Positions 30,093 through 38,929 are shown, numbered from the stretch's first letter. The stretch is DNA of 64,000 nucleotides from Cohnella baijiui (GCF_020731285.1 NZ_JAJFOW010000004.1:62001-126000), one strand, 5' to 3'. Numbers and translations are program-made. The notes: a model not told the origin generated them from the sequence alone.

Positions 30093-30800
30093 ATGGAAAA
30101 AAAGCTGCGGTACATTCGCATCAAGGAAGAGATCGAGCGCAGGATCAACGCGGGAGAGCTTCAGCCGGGAGAGAAGCTGCCTTCCGAGCCCGAGCTGGCC
30201 AAGGCGTTCGAGGTGAGCCGCCCCACGTTGCGGGAATCTCTCAAAATGCTGCAAAGAGAAGGCATCCTGATCAGCAAAAACGGCGTCGGCACCTATGTGA
30301 ACGAGCGGCCCTCCACCATTTTCAATCCGTTGAACAAGCTCCGCAGCCTTGGCGAAATGATCAAAAGCGTCGGATTCCGGGAAAGCGAGACCGACGTGAA
30401 GATCTATACCCGCGCGGCGGAGCCCGAGTGGCTCGAAAAGCTCCGCACGGACGATCCGGTCGTCGTGCTGGAGCGGATCCGGACCGCGGACGGCCAGAAG
30501 GTTGCGTTCTACTACAATATTTTGCCGCGCGAGATCGCCGCCGATCATTTCGAGGCCGGCTTCTCCGGCGCGATCTTCGACTTTCTCCGGAGCAAGCTGG
30601 GCATCCGCATCGCCTATGCGATGACCGAGATCTGCGCGGTCGGAGGCGCCGGCGAGCGCGACCGCAAAGCGGCCGAAGTGCTCGGCGGCGAGCTGCTTCT
30701 GCTGAAGCAGCTGCATTTCGACGAGGAAGACCGCCCCGTGTTCTACTCGCTCGATTACCTCAAGAGCAGCGCGTTCCAGCTGTTCGTCAAGCGCGACTGA
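30093..30800 (+). CDS. GntR-family regulator (HutC/UTRA type)
   Basis: This 235-residue protein has an N-terminal winged helix (about residues 1-70; GEKLPSEPELAKAFEVSRPT and LKMLQREGILISKNGVGTYV) and a C-terminal UTRA ligand-binding domain (about 90-235). HutC-type regulators sense small metabolites, including phosphonates, amino acids or sugars. I take the ATG at 30093 (MEKKLRYIRIKEEI) after GAGAGG; the longer frame from 29985 has no family support. It lies just upstream of an ABC importer operon and likely regulates it. Confidence 0.87.
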   Translation: MEKKLRYIRIKEEIERRINAGELQPGEKLPSEPELAKAFEVSRPTLRESLKMLQREGILISKNGVGTYVNERPSTIFNPLNKLRSLGEMIKSVGFRESETDVKIYTRAAEPEWLEKLRTDDPVVVLERIRTADGQKVAFYYNILPREIAADHFEAGFSGAIFDFLRSKLGIRIAYAMTEICAVGGAGERDRKAAEVLGGELLLLKQLHFDEEDRPVFYSLDYLKSSAFQLFVKRD

Positions 30801-30828
30801 TCGTCGCCCATATCGCATACCCCCTGCT

Positions 30829-30857
30829 GCATCGCCTCCGCCGGCGGTGCTTTTTTT
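30829..30857 (+). terminator. Terminator after the GntR gene
   Basis: GCATCGCC and GGCGGTGC pair around TCCGCC and are followed by seven T. It separates the regulator transcript from the importer operon. Confidence 0.8.
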
Positions 30858-30872
30858 GTTGCTCCCAAAGCG

Positions 30873-30923
30873 TTAATAAAAATTTACGGGCGATTGATGC
30901 GCCGTTAACACTCGTTTTTTACA
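30873..30923 (+). promoter_or_regulatory. Possible PhoP-like direct repeats before the importer operon
   Basis: TTAATA (30873), TTTACG (30883), TTAACA (30905) and TTTACA (30918) resemble TT(A/T/C)ACA half-sites with spacings of 10, 22 and 13 bp. A TATAGA at 30925 may be the -10. The spacing is irregular, so this is tentative. Confidence 0.3.
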
Positions 30924-30967
30924 GTATAGATGTCAGACAGCTTCGCGATCGAATAGGAGGATCATCG

Positions 30968-32098
30968 ATGTTCAGGAGATGGAGAAAAAGAACGGGGAAC
31001 GTACTGGCAATGGTACTGCTGGCAAGCATGGCGGTATTGAGCGCGTGCGGTCAGGGCAACGGAAACGGCGGCGAGGCGTCGAGCCCTTCCGCCAGCGGCA
31101 CGGAGAGCGCGTCGTCCGGCGCGACGGCCAGCCCGGAGGCTTCAAGCGCTCCGGCATCGACCAAGCTGGTGTTGTATTCCGCCTTGAACGAAGACGACGT
31201 GATCCAACTGAAGAAGAAGTTCAAGGAAGACACCGGCATCGAGATCGAGTATTTGAACCTGGGCAGCGCCGGTGAGGCCAGCACCCGCGTGCAAGCGGAG
31301 AAGGATTCCCCGAAGGCGGACATCCTCGTGGGCGGGTCTGTAGAGTTTTACCAGCCGCTGGCCGAGCAGGGACTCCTGGAGAAGTATACGTCGCCGAACG
31401 CAGGCGAGCTTGACGCCAAGTTCAACGATCCGAACGGGTACTGGCAAGGCTGGTACATGGGTGTGCTGGGCATCGTGCTGAACAAGGAACGGTTCGAGAA
31501 AGAGCTGGCGCCCAAAGGGGTGAAGGAGCCCGAAACGTGGGACGACCTGCTCGACCCCGCCTACAAAGGGCTGTTCATTACGTCCAACCCCGCGACGGCG
31601 GGCGGCGGCTACATCTTCGTCGCGGATCAGCTGTTCCGCCTCGGGGAGGACAAAGGATGGGACTACTTGAAGCAGCTGAACGCCAACGTCCACCACTACA
31701 CGCCAAAGGCGGGCGACGGCATCAACCTGACCGCGACGGGCGAATTCGTGGCCGGCATGTCCTGGGCCCACGACATCGTCAAGTCGGCCAAGCAGGGCTA
31801 CCCGATCAAGGTGATCGTGCCGAAGATGACCGCGTTCGAAATCGGCGGCGTCGGCATCGTCAAAGGCGGGGCCAACACGGAGAACGCGAAGAAGTTCGTC
31901 GACTGGCTGTTGACCAAGGAAGTCGGGGAGATGAATACGCAGATGTCCAACCGGTACTCCGTGCGCCCGGACGTCGCTCCTCCCGAAGGGATGCAGCCGA
32001 TCGACAGCGTCGATCTCGTCGCTTACGACCGCGCCAAAGCGGCCGAAATGAAGGCGGACGTCGTGAAGAAGTTTACCGACATGATCGGCACCAAATAA
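30968..32098 (+). CDS. ABC importer substrate-binding lipoprotein (Fe3+/2-aminoethylphosphonate type)
   Basis: This 376-residue lipoprotein (LSAC lipobox, Cys at about residue 22) is a family-1 extracellular solute-binding protein. Start of the domain is LVLYSALNEDDVIQLKKKFK; YMGVLGIVLNKERF and TWDDLLDPAYKGLF match the iron(III)/phosphonate/thiamine-binding cluster. Downstream phosphatase-type genes favour a phosphorylated or phosphonate ligand over iron, but this is inference. AGGAGGATCATCG precedes the ATG at 30968. The same reading frame is open further upstream, but that part overlaps the GntR gene and has no signal peptide. Confidence 0.85.
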   Translation: MFRRWRKRTGNVLAMVLLASMAVLSACGQGNGNGGEASSPSASGTESASSGATASPEASSAPASTKLVLYSALNEDDVIQLKKKFKEDTGIEIEYLNLGSAGEASTRVQAEKDSPKADILVGGSVEFYQPLAEQGLLEKYTSPNAGELDAKFNDPNGYWQGWYMGVLGIVLNKERFEKELAPKGVKEPETWDDLLDPAYKGLFITSNPATAGGGYIFVADQLFRLGEDKGWDYLKQLNANVHHYTPKAGDGINLTATGEFVAGMSWAHDIVKSAKQGYPIKVIVPKMTAFEIGGVGIVKGGANTENAKKFVDWLLTKEVGEMNTQMSNRYSVRPDVAPPEGMQPIDSVDLVAYDRAKAAEMKADVVKKFTDMIGTK

Positions 32099-32133
32099 GG
32101 GCGCGAGGGCCGTCGCCATCGTCTCCCGCCAGC

Positions 32134-32166
32134 GGAACACTTCCTCCCCCGCGAAGGAAGTGTTCC
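32134..32166 (+). other. Intra-operon hairpin behind the binding-protein gene
   Basis: GGAACACTTCC (32134-32144) and GGAAGTGTTCC (32156-32166) form a perfect 11-bp stem without a following U-run. Such hairpins often protect the binding-protein mRNA and leave less message for the permease. Confidence 0.65.
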
Positions 32167-32206
32167 CGCGTCGTCAGACCCGAAGTTTAGAGAAGAGGTG
32201 GCTGCC

Positions 32207-33850
32207 GTGATCCCATCCGCTCTCCGGCAAACGTGGATCGATATCAAGAAACTGAGGCACGAGCCCGCGCTGGCGCTCGTGATCGCGGCCGTCCTGGTCG
32301 CGACCGGCTTTTTCGTGCTATGGCCGATCGCGAAGGTGGTCGGATTTCCCCACCCGGCCGATTATTTGCAGTTATTTACGAACGAGCGCTGGTTTCAGGC
32401 CGCGCTGAACAGCTTGTTCATGACGGTCGTCTCCACGCTGTCCTGCACGGCCGTGGCGTTCGTTTTCGCGTATGCGATCACCAGGCTCGACATTCCGTTG
32501 AAAGGCTTGTTCCGGTTCGTCACGCTGCTGCCGATCGTCTCGCCGCCGTTCATCGTGGCCCTGTCCTACATTCTGCTGTTCGGCAGGCAAGGCATCGTCT
32601 CCAAGCAGCTGCTTCACGCCAACTTCGATATATATGGCTGGCACGGCTTGTGGCTCGTCCAGACGGTCACCTTTTTTCCGTACGCCTATGCGGTCATCTA
32701 CGGCGTGCTGAAGACGTCCGCCGTCCACCTGGAATATGCGGCTTACAACCTCGGCGCCACGCGCTGGCAAGTGTTCCGGCACGTCTTTCTGCCGCTTTGC
32801 CGGCCGGGCATCGCCGGCGGAGCCTTGATCGCCGCCATGAACGTCCTGGCCGACTTCGGCAATCCGATGATCATCGCGGGCGACTTCGCCCTGCTGCCCA
32901 CCGAAGCGTACATGCAAATGTCCGGCTGGTTCGACTTGTCCTCGGCGGCGGTGCTTTCGACCGCGCTGCTGCTGCCCGCCTTGGGGCTGTTCCTGGCCAA
33001 CCGGATCTGGGTGGGCAAGCGCTCCTATGCGATCGTAACCGGCAAGGAATCGAGCCTACGGGCTTACCCGGTGCCGCCTTTCGTGAAATGGGGCTTGTTC
33101 GCCTGCTGTCTGTTCCTCTCGCTATTCGTACTGGCGGTATACGGGGTGCTGTTCTACGGCGCGTTTACGAAGACGTGGGGCTACGACTGGAGCTTCACCC
33201 TGCACAATTTCAAATACGTCTCGGCCAAAGGATCGGAGCTCTACAACAGCATTCGCTACGCGCTCTTCTCCTCGCTGGCGGCGGCCGTTCTCGCGATGAT
33301 TCTCGCTTATCTCGCCGAACGCCGGCGGATCGGGGTGAACCGGCTGCTCGACTTGCTGGCGATTCTGCCCGGCGCGGTTCCCGGCGTGTTCCTCGGCCTC
33401 GGGTTCGCGATGGCGTTTAACCGCGCGCCGCTCGAGCTGACGGGCACTTCGGCGATCATGATCCTCGCCTTGACGATCTGGAATCTGCCGACCTGCTACA
33501 GCGCCTGTCTGGCCGGCTTCCAGCAGATTGGCAGATCGCTGGAGGAAGCGTCGCTGAATCTGGGCGCAGGCAGCTTCCGCACGTTCCGCAGCATCCTGCT
33601 GCCGCTGCTCAAAGGACCTTTCCTGTCGGGACTGGCCGTATCCTTTCTCCGGTCGGTGACATGCCTGAGCGTCATCATTTTCCTTTATTCCGCCCATACG
33701 GCGGTCGGCACGGTCTCTATCCTGAGTCTCGTTCAAACGGGAGCCTGGGGAGGCGCGTCGGCCTTCACCGTCGTGCTGATCTCCATCGCCTTCGCGGCGC
33801 TTGCCGCGACGCGGCTGATTCCCGGAACCCAAGATCGGAGGCCCTCATGA
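32207..33850 (+). CDS. ABC importer permease, fused two-domain type
   Basis: This roughly 547-residue protein carries two MetI-like permease domains in one chain (about residues 1-265 and 280-545), about twelve helices in total, as in FbpB/AfuB-type importers. Both ATPase-contact loops are visible: YNLGATRWQVFRHVFLP and LNLGAGSFRTFRSILLP. I choose the GTG at 32207, 8 bp after AGAAGAGG; a GTG at 32198 overlaps that ribosome binding site. The stop overlaps the ATPase gene (ATGA). Confidence 0.88.
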   Translation: MIPSALRQTWIDIKKLRHEPALALVIAAVLVATGFFVLWPIAKVVGFPHPADYLQLFTNERWFQAALNSLFMTVVSTLSCTAVAFVFAYAITRLDIPLKGLFRFVTLLPIVSPPFIVALSYILLFGRQGIVSKQLLHANFDIYGWHGLWLVQTVTFFPYAYAVIYGVLKTSAVHLEYAAYNLGATRWQVFRHVFLPLCRPGIAGGALIAAMNVLADFGNPMIIAGDFALLPTEAYMQMSGWFDLSSAAVLSTALLLPALGLFLANRIWVGKRSYAIVTGKESSLRAYPVPPFVKWGLFACCLFLSLFVLAVYGVLFYGAFTKTWGYDWSFTLHNFKYVSAKGSELYNSIRYALFSSLAAAVLAMILAYLAERRRIGVNRLLDLLAILPGAVPGVFLGLGFAMAFNRAPLELTGTSAIMILALTIWNLPTCYSACLAGFQQIGRSLEEASLNLGAGSFRTFRSILLPLLKGPFLSGLAVSFLRSVTCLSVIIFLYSAHTAVGTVSILSLVQTGAWGGASAFTVVLISIAFAALAATRLIPGTQDRRPS

Positions 33851-34947
33851 ACGAAGCTCTACCGCATATCTCGATCGATCGCGTCTCCAAATCGTTCGGC
33901 GCTTTCGCCGCGCTCCGGGACGTTTCGCTGGACATCCCGCCAGGCAGCTTCACGACGCTGCTCGGTCCGAGCGGCTGCGGCAAGACGACCTTGATGCGGC
34001 TGATCGCCGGCTTCGACGAGCCGGATCGCGGCGAGATCCGGATCGACGGCGCCCGCATGAACGGGATGCCGGCTTACCGGCGCCGGACGCCGCTCGTTTT
34101 CCAGGAATACGCGCTGTTCCCGCACATGACGGTTTACGAGAATATCGCCTACGGTCTGAAGCTGCTCAAAACGCCCCGGGCGGAGATCGGGCGGAAGACG
34201 GGCGAAATGCTGGAGATGTTCGGCCTGACCGGGCTCGACAAGCGGCTGCCCAAGGAGCTTAGCGGCGGGCAGCAGCAGCGCGTCGCGTTCGCGCGGGCGC
34301 TCGTCACGGGGCAGCGCGTGCTGCTGATGGACGAGCCGCTCAGCAATCTCGACGCCAAGATGCGGGTGGAGGTGCGAAACGAGCTGAGGGAGCTGCAGCA
34401 GCGGGCGGGCATTACCGCCATCTTCGTGACGCACGACCAGGACGAGGCGCTATCCCTCTCGGATCGGATCGCCGTCTTCGACAAAGGCCGCATTCGGCAG
34501 ACGGGTACGCCTTGGGAGGTCTACTTCAAGCCGGACAATGCATTCGTCGCCGACTTCGTCGGGACGGCCAACTTCATTCCCGGCGAAGTGGCAGGCGTCG
34601 AAGGGACGGAGATCGTCGTCCGCTGCGCGCCCTCGCTGCTGCGCGTCGATGCGGGCGGGCGCGCGTTCCGCCCCGGGGACCGGGTGACGCTGGTCGTCCG
34701 TCCGGAGTGCATTTCCATTTCCGCCGGGGAGGCGGACGGCGACGCCGAGGAAGCGAACGGCTGGAGCGGCGAGACGCTCGGCAGCACGTTCCTGGGCCGC
34801 ATGATCCGCTATCGCGTTCGCTGCGGACCGCTGACCTGCATCGTGGACGATGCCGACCCGAGCGCGAGAGGCTTCCTTAGCGGGCCGGTCCGCCTGCGCC
34901 TTCATCCCGGCAAAATCCACGTGCTGCCGGAGGAGGCGGAGGGATGA
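33847..34947 (+). CDS. ABC importer ATP-binding protein
   Basis: This 366-residue ATPase has Walker A GPSGCGKTT, Q-loop VFQEYALFPH, signature LSGGQQQR, Walker B VLLMDEPLSNLD and the switch HDQDEA. A C-terminal TOBE-like domain (about 245-366) fits the PotA/FbpC/PhnT group that serves polyamine, iron or aminoethylphosphonate importers. The start overlaps the permease stop, and the stop overlaps the next gene (ATGA), so all are translationally coupled. Confidence 0.9.
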   Translation: MNEALPHISIDRVSKSFGAFAALRDVSLDIPPGSFTTLLGPSGCGKTTLMRLIAGFDEPDRGEIRIDGARMNGMPAYRRRTPLVFQEYALFPHMTVYENIAYGLKLLKTPRAEIGRKTGEMLEMFGLTGLDKRLPKELSGGQQQRVAFARALVTGQRVLLMDEPLSNLDAKMRVEVRNELRELQQRAGITAIFVTHDQDEALSLSDRIAVFDKGRIRQTGTPWEVYFKPDNAFVADFVGTANFIPGEVAGVEGTEIVVRCAPSLLRVDAGGRAFRPGDRVTLVVRPECISISAGEADGDAEEANGWSGETLGSTFLGRMIRYRVRCGPLTCIVDDADPSARGFLSGPVRLRLHPGKIHVLPEEAEG

Positions 34948-35897
34948 GGGCGGCCGCGCAAGTCCGATTGCTCAACGTCGGATGGGGAGACGCGCACCTG
35001 ATCCGGCTGCCTTCGGGCGCGGTCACGCTCATCGACGGCGGAGACGGCGCCGCCGGACCGGACCGGGACCATCCGTTGTCCTGGATGGACCGGGAGGGCG
35101 TGCGCCGGCTGGATTGGATGATCCTGACGCACATTCACGAAGATCACTTGAACGGGCTGCTCGACGTCGCCCGCCGGCGCGAGGTGCGGCGCGCGGTGCT
35201 GCCGTACGAGCTGCCTCCGCCGCCGTTTGGCGCGTGGCCGGATACGGCCGGCGGTCTGCCGCCCGGCGCGGCGCGGGTGCTGCGCATGCTGGCCGCGTAC
35301 GAGGATCTCGTCCGGCTGCTGCAGGAGCAGGGGACGGACATTCGCTGGCGCTCGGGGTACGGCGCTGCCGGCCGCGAGATCTTGTGGGAAGAGGAGGGCT
35401 GCGCGCTCGCGCACGTGTATCCCTGGGCGGACGATCCGCTTCCCGGTCTGGCGGCGCTGCGGGAGGCGGCCCGAGAGGACGGGCGGCCCTTCGAGGCGCG
35501 TCTGGCTTCGCTGGAATCCTTCTTCAGCCTGTCCAACGACGACAGCTCCGTCTATCGCTTGGCGTCCGCAGACGACCCGGCCGGGGCCGTCCTGTTCGGC
35601 GGAGACCAGGTGGCCGCGGGATGGACGCGGCTTCTCGGGCGCGCCGATCTGCAGTGCGGCGTATGGAAGGTGCCTCACCACGGGCTGGAGGACGCCTTCC
35701 GGGCGGACATCCTGTCCGCGATCGGGCCCCGCCATTGCGTCGTCCCGATCTGCATCGACCGTTCCCGGCCGCTGCGGCCGCATTGGGAGCGGGTTCTCGC
35801 CTCCTCGGACGCAGCCTTGCACCTGACCGGCGAACGCGCGACAGGCGATCCCGTCCGCTTGACGGACGGACCGATCGAAGTCTGGGTCGGCGGCTAA
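34944..35897 (+). CDS. Metallo-beta-lactamase-fold hydrolase
   Basis: This 317-residue protein starts RLLNVGWGDAHLIRLPSG and has the metal-binding THIHEDHLNG motif near residue 63, plus later ligands in LFGGDQVAAGW and VPHHGLEDAF. The fold resembles the C-terminal hydrolase of ComEC/Rec2, but there are no membrane segments. Phosphodiesters or nucleotides are the most usual substrates for this branch. Coupled by ATGA to the ATPase gene, it likely acts on the imported compound. Confidence 0.8.
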   Translation: MRAAAQVRLLNVGWGDAHLIRLPSGAVTLIDGGDGAAGPDRDHPLSWMDREGVRRLDWMILTHIHEDHLNGLLDVARRREVRRAVLPYELPPPPFGAWPDTAGGLPPGAARVLRMLAAYEDLVRLLQEQGTDIRWRSGYGAAGREILWEEEGCALAHVYPWADDPLPGLAALREAAREDGRPFEARLASLESFFSLSNDDSSVYRLASADDPAGAVLFGGDQVAAGWTRLLGRADLQCGVWKVPHHGLEDAFRADILSAIGPRHCVVPICIDRSRPLRPHWERVLASSDAALHLTGERATGDPVRLTDGPIEVWVGG

Positions 35898-35992
35898 GCC
35901 GAGGCGAGGCAGGACGGAAAGGTCTCGTCCTTACCATCGTTGTAGGAACAATGAATGCGCCATTTTCCATGGAGCACGGGAGGAACAGCGTC

Positions 35993-36439
35993 ATGAACGG
36001 GTACGGCTTCAGCGTGCTCATCGCCTTGCTCACGGGTTTTCTGTCCGTCGCGCAAGGCGCCATCAACGTCTCCATCGGACGGGGGCATGGGCAGTACGTC
36101 ATGATTATGGGCGTTTCTCTCGTCCAGATCCTTGCGGCCGCGTTGCTGCTGCGAATCTTCGGATCGCCGCAGCCGGCCGCGTCTTGGTTCCATCCGGGCA
36201 TGATCGTGTCCGGCCTGCTCGGCGTCGGCATCATGTTCGGCATCTCCCGGGCGACGGCCGAGGCGGGGGCGCTGCCCGTCTTCGTCGCCGCCGTCGCCGG
36301 ACAAATCGCTGTATCCGCCGCGATGGACCATTGGGGACTCATGGGCTTGCCCCGATCCCCTTTTACGCTTCAGAAGTTGGGCAGCGTATTGGTTATCGCG
36401 GCCGGCATCTACTGGTTATTCAAATCCCAACCCAGCTGA
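35993..36439 (+). CDS. Small DMT-superfamily membrane protein (YdcZ/DUF606-like)
   Basis: This roughly 148-residue protein has about five membrane helices; GYGFSVLIALLTGFLSVAQG and INVSIGRG at the start match the YdcZ family of short drug/metabolite transporters. I use the ATG at 35993 after GGGAGGAACAGC; an upstream ATG at 35951 has no ribosome binding site. It lies between the MBL hydrolase and the IMPase gene, in the same orientation, and may export a product or import a related compound. Function is not established. Confidence 0.7.
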   Translation: MNGYGFSVLIALLTGFLSVAQGAINVSIGRGHGQYVMIMGVSLVQILAAALLLRIFGSPQPAASWFHPGMIVSGLLGVGIMFGISRATAEAGALPVFVAAVAGQIAVSAAMDHWGLMGLPRSPFTLQKLGSVLVIAAGIYWLFKSQPS

Positions 36440-36454
36440 AGCAAAGGAGTCGCC

Positions 36455-37285
36455 ATGAACCTGAACCAAGAGGAGAGCTACGGGAAGACCCTGCTGGGAT
36501 CCGCCGTCCGTTACGCGATGGAGGCCGGAGAACAGATTCTGAGCCGCATGAGCGCGCCGTACCGCGTCGGCGACAAGGTCAATCGCGCCGACCTGGTCAC
36601 CGACGTCGATCTGCACAGCGAGAGAGTCATCCGGGAGCGGATCGGCCGCGATTATCCGGACCACTGGATTTTGTCCGAGGAGACGGACGGCGGCTTGGAC
36701 GCGTTCGGCATGATGGCGCGTCCCGCTCCCGGCATCGGATGGATCATCGACCCGATCGACGGGACGATCAATTTCGTGCACGGCATCCCCCACTTCGCCG
36801 TGTCCATCGGCATCGTCCGGGACGGGAGCCTCCTGCACGGCGTCGTATTCAACCCTGTAACGCGGGAGCTGTTTCACGCCACCCATGGCGAGGGCGCCCG
36901 CCTCAACGGCGACCCCATCCGGGTAGGTGCGGAAGCGGACGTCGGGCGCGCCCTGCTCGCGACCGGCTTCCAGGCTTCGGACTGGAGGCGCGATTCCGTG
37001 GCCGCGGCTCAGGTGAGCCGCATCGCGGGCATCTCCAGGAGCGTCCGTATTCTGGGCGCGGCCAGCCTCGACCTGTGCATGATCGCCTGCGGGAGGCTGA
37101 ACGGTTTTTGGCACGACGGGCTCTACCCGTGGGACGTCGCCGCCGGTCTGCTCATCGTCCGGGAAGCGGGCGGAACGGTGTCGAACGGCGAGGGCGATCC
37201 GTACGTCTGGAGCGACAAAAAGCTGGTCGCTTCCTCACCGGAGCTGCACGGCGAGCTGCTGGCGCTCTTATTTACAGAAGATTAA
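36455..37285 (+). CDS. Inositol-monophosphatase-family phosphatase
   Basis: This 276-residue protein shows the lithium-sensitive phosphatase signatures: SEET (metal Glu), DPIDGTINFVHG (metal Asp residues) and WDVAAGLLIVREAGG (third metal site). Members hydrolyse inositol-1-phosphate, fructose-1,6-bisphosphate, 3'-phosphoadenosine-5'-phosphate or histidinol phosphate. AAAGGAGTCGCC precedes the ATG, 15 bp after the DMT gene. As the last gene of the importer operon it would remove phosphate from an imported ester. Confidence 0.88.
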   Translation: MNLNQEESYGKTLLGSAVRYAMEAGEQILSRMSAPYRVGDKVNRADLVTDVDLHSERVIRERIGRDYPDHWILSEETDGGLDAFGMMARPAPGIGWIIDPIDGTINFVHGIPHFAVSIGIVRDGSLLHGVVFNPVTRELFHATHGEGARLNGDPIRVGAEADVGRALLATGFQASDWRRDSVAAAQVSRIAGISRSVRILGAASLDLCMIACGRLNGFWHDGLYPWDVAAGLLIVREAGGTVSNGEGDPYVWSDKKLVASSPELHGELLALLFTED

Positions 37286-37332
37286 CGCCGAGGTGATACG
37301 GCTTATACAAATGTCCGCTACGATGATTATGC

Positions 37333-37356
37333 TGTCTGACATCTAAGTTGTCTGAC
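37333..37356 (+). promoter_or_regulatory. Direct repeats before the secreted protein gene
   Basis: TGTCTGAC occurs at 37333-37340 and 37349-37356 (16-bp period), and GCTGTC at 37331 is complementary to GACAGC at 37354. This may be an operator, about 30 bp upstream of the start. No clear -35/-10 pair was identified. Confidence 0.35.
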
Positions 37357-37384
37357 AGCACCAGACGAATAGGAGGGATGTTTG

Positions 37385-38740
37385 ATGAAACGATTTCGCA
37401 AGTGGATGACTGGTTTGTTGGCAGGCGGGCTGCTCTCGGCCTCGATCGGCGCGGCCGCTCCGTCCGAGGCGCACGCGGCTTCGGGCCAGGAGATCGCGGC
37501 CTATTGGGCGCCGGAGTTCTACCAGGACGTGAACGATACGTACGGCTATCGCGCCGACTACGTCACGAACTTCAACTACGACGGGGACTGGGTCGGCAAC
37601 AACAACTGGGAGCATATCGACGCGTATCCTCTGAAGTCCTACATCTACTATTCGCTGGTCGAGACGGAAACCCATTACTTTATCGGCTATTACGACTATC
37701 ACGCGCGGGACGACGGCCCGCTCACCTTGGACCGGCACGAGAACGACCTCGAAGGGGTGCTGCTCGTCATTCGCAAGGACGGCAGTGTTTACGGTTCGTT
37801 CCAGCTGATGGAGACGGTCGCCCACAACCAAATGTACCAATATTCCAATCTGCCGCTCTCGAACGGCTCGGACAACGTGGACGGAGGCGTGCTGTTCAAC
37901 GGCTCGCACCCCAAGGTGTTCATTCAGTCCAACGGCCAGAGCCCGGTCGGCGGGCACGGCAATTACGCGTACGACGGCTCCGGAGCGCCGGGCGGGGACG
38001 GCATCGTGTACTATTATGGCGGCAAGGCGGATATCGTCACCGACGGCTCCGGCAACTACACGCGCCGCTACAGCTATGATCTGCTGTCCTTCGACGATTT
38101 CTGGAGCCGCCGCTACGACATCGGGGACGGGCGCATGTTCGGCAGCTGGGGCAAGCTGGACGGCGACAACTACCAGCCGGATTCCGCGGCGATGCCTTGG
38201 GTATGGGACGACTCCGACGATGGGCCGACGTTCGCGGGAGATTTCCTGAGCGATCCGGCCCACATGGTGGACACGCACCTGAACGGACTGGGCGCGTTCA
38301 CCCACGTCTACGTGAACCATCCCTACTATTCCCACCGCATTCAGGTCGGCAGCGTGACCAGCCTGGCGAATCGGGATCCTTTCGGCGGCAAGAGCGATCT
38401 CTTTGTCAAGATTCGCGCGAACGGGAGCGGCGTCTCGGACGACCGGCTCTGGAAGAAAAACGACGCCCCGATCGGAACCCCGTACGCCGTAGCCTGGGGA
38501 ACGATGGACGCCACTTTCCCCGGTCAGTACAGCTCGTCCTACAACGATCGCTACGTCAACGTGCCGGCGGGCAGCGCGATCGCGATCGAGATTTACGATT
38601 CCGACGGGACGAGCGGCGACGACGGCATGGGCACGCTGACCGCCGCTCCGGCGCCGGGCCAGACGGTGACTTGGACTGATGCCGTGACTTCGAACGGCGA
38701 AGCTCGGGTGACCGCTGCCATCTGGGCGTCGAACAACTGA
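37385..38740 (+). CDS. Secreted protein of unknown function
   Basis: This 451-residue protein has a clear signal peptide (basic start, hydrophobic core, AHA-AS cleavage near residue 33). The mature part is rich in Tyr, Asp, Gly and Asn. It has no membrane segment and almost no Cys. The region YWAPEFYQDVNDTYGYRADY, then HYFIGYYDYHARDD and RHENDLEGVLLVIRKDG, loosely recalls Vps62/NPP1-like secreted families, but I cannot assign one. Aromatic and acidic density suggests Ca2+ or glycan binding. The ATG follows AGGAGGG by 7 bp. Confidence 0.75.
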   Translation: MKRFRKWMTGLLAGGLLSASIGAAAPSEAHAASGQEIAAYWAPEFYQDVNDTYGYRADYVTNFNYDGDWVGNNNWEHIDAYPLKSYIYYSLVETETHYFIGYYDYHARDDGPLTLDRHENDLEGVLLVIRKDGSVYGSFQLMETVAHNQMYQYSNLPLSNGSDNVDGGVLFNGSHPKVFIQSNGQSPVGGHGNYAYDGSGAPGGDGIVYYYGGKADIVTDGSGNYTRRYSYDLLSFDDFWSRRYDIGDGRMFGSWGKLDGDNYQPDSAAMPWVWDDSDDGPTFAGDFLSDPAHMVDTHLNGLGAFTHVYVNHPYYSHRIQVGSVTSLANRDPFGGKSDLFVKIRANGSGVSDDRLWKKNDAPIGTPYAVAWGTMDATFPGQYSSSYNDRYVNVPAGSAIAIEIYDSDGTSGDDGMGTLTAAPAPGQTVTWTDAVTSNGEARVTAAIWASNN

Positions 38741-38820
38741 AGCCGCGACGCAGCCGGAAGCCGACGCTTCATGGATCAAGACAAGCGGAATTCGGCCGTC
38801 CGTTGAAATGAAAAAGCGCT

Positions 38821-38889
38821 GAAAAGCGCCCCGCTCCGGTCGGATCGGATAGCCCTAGGCTGCCGAAACGAATAGAGGGGGCGCTTTTC
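38821..38889. terminator. Long-loop inverted repeat between convergent genes
   Basis: GAAAAGCGCCCC (38821-38832) and GGGGCGCTTTTC (38878-38889) are perfect complements with a 45-bp loop. The site lies between two convergent genes and could terminate both, although the loop is long for a terminator and the T-run is only four bases. Confidence 0.5.
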
Positions 38890-38929
38890 GATGTCATGTT
38901 CGGATCCATTCCCGGATGAAGAAAGTCGG

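Noticed and set aside
34850..35992. Long open frame preceding the DMT protein start at 35993
   Set aside because: It overlaps the ATPase and MBL genes and reads as an Arg-rich shadow; the ribosome binding site and family length support 35993.
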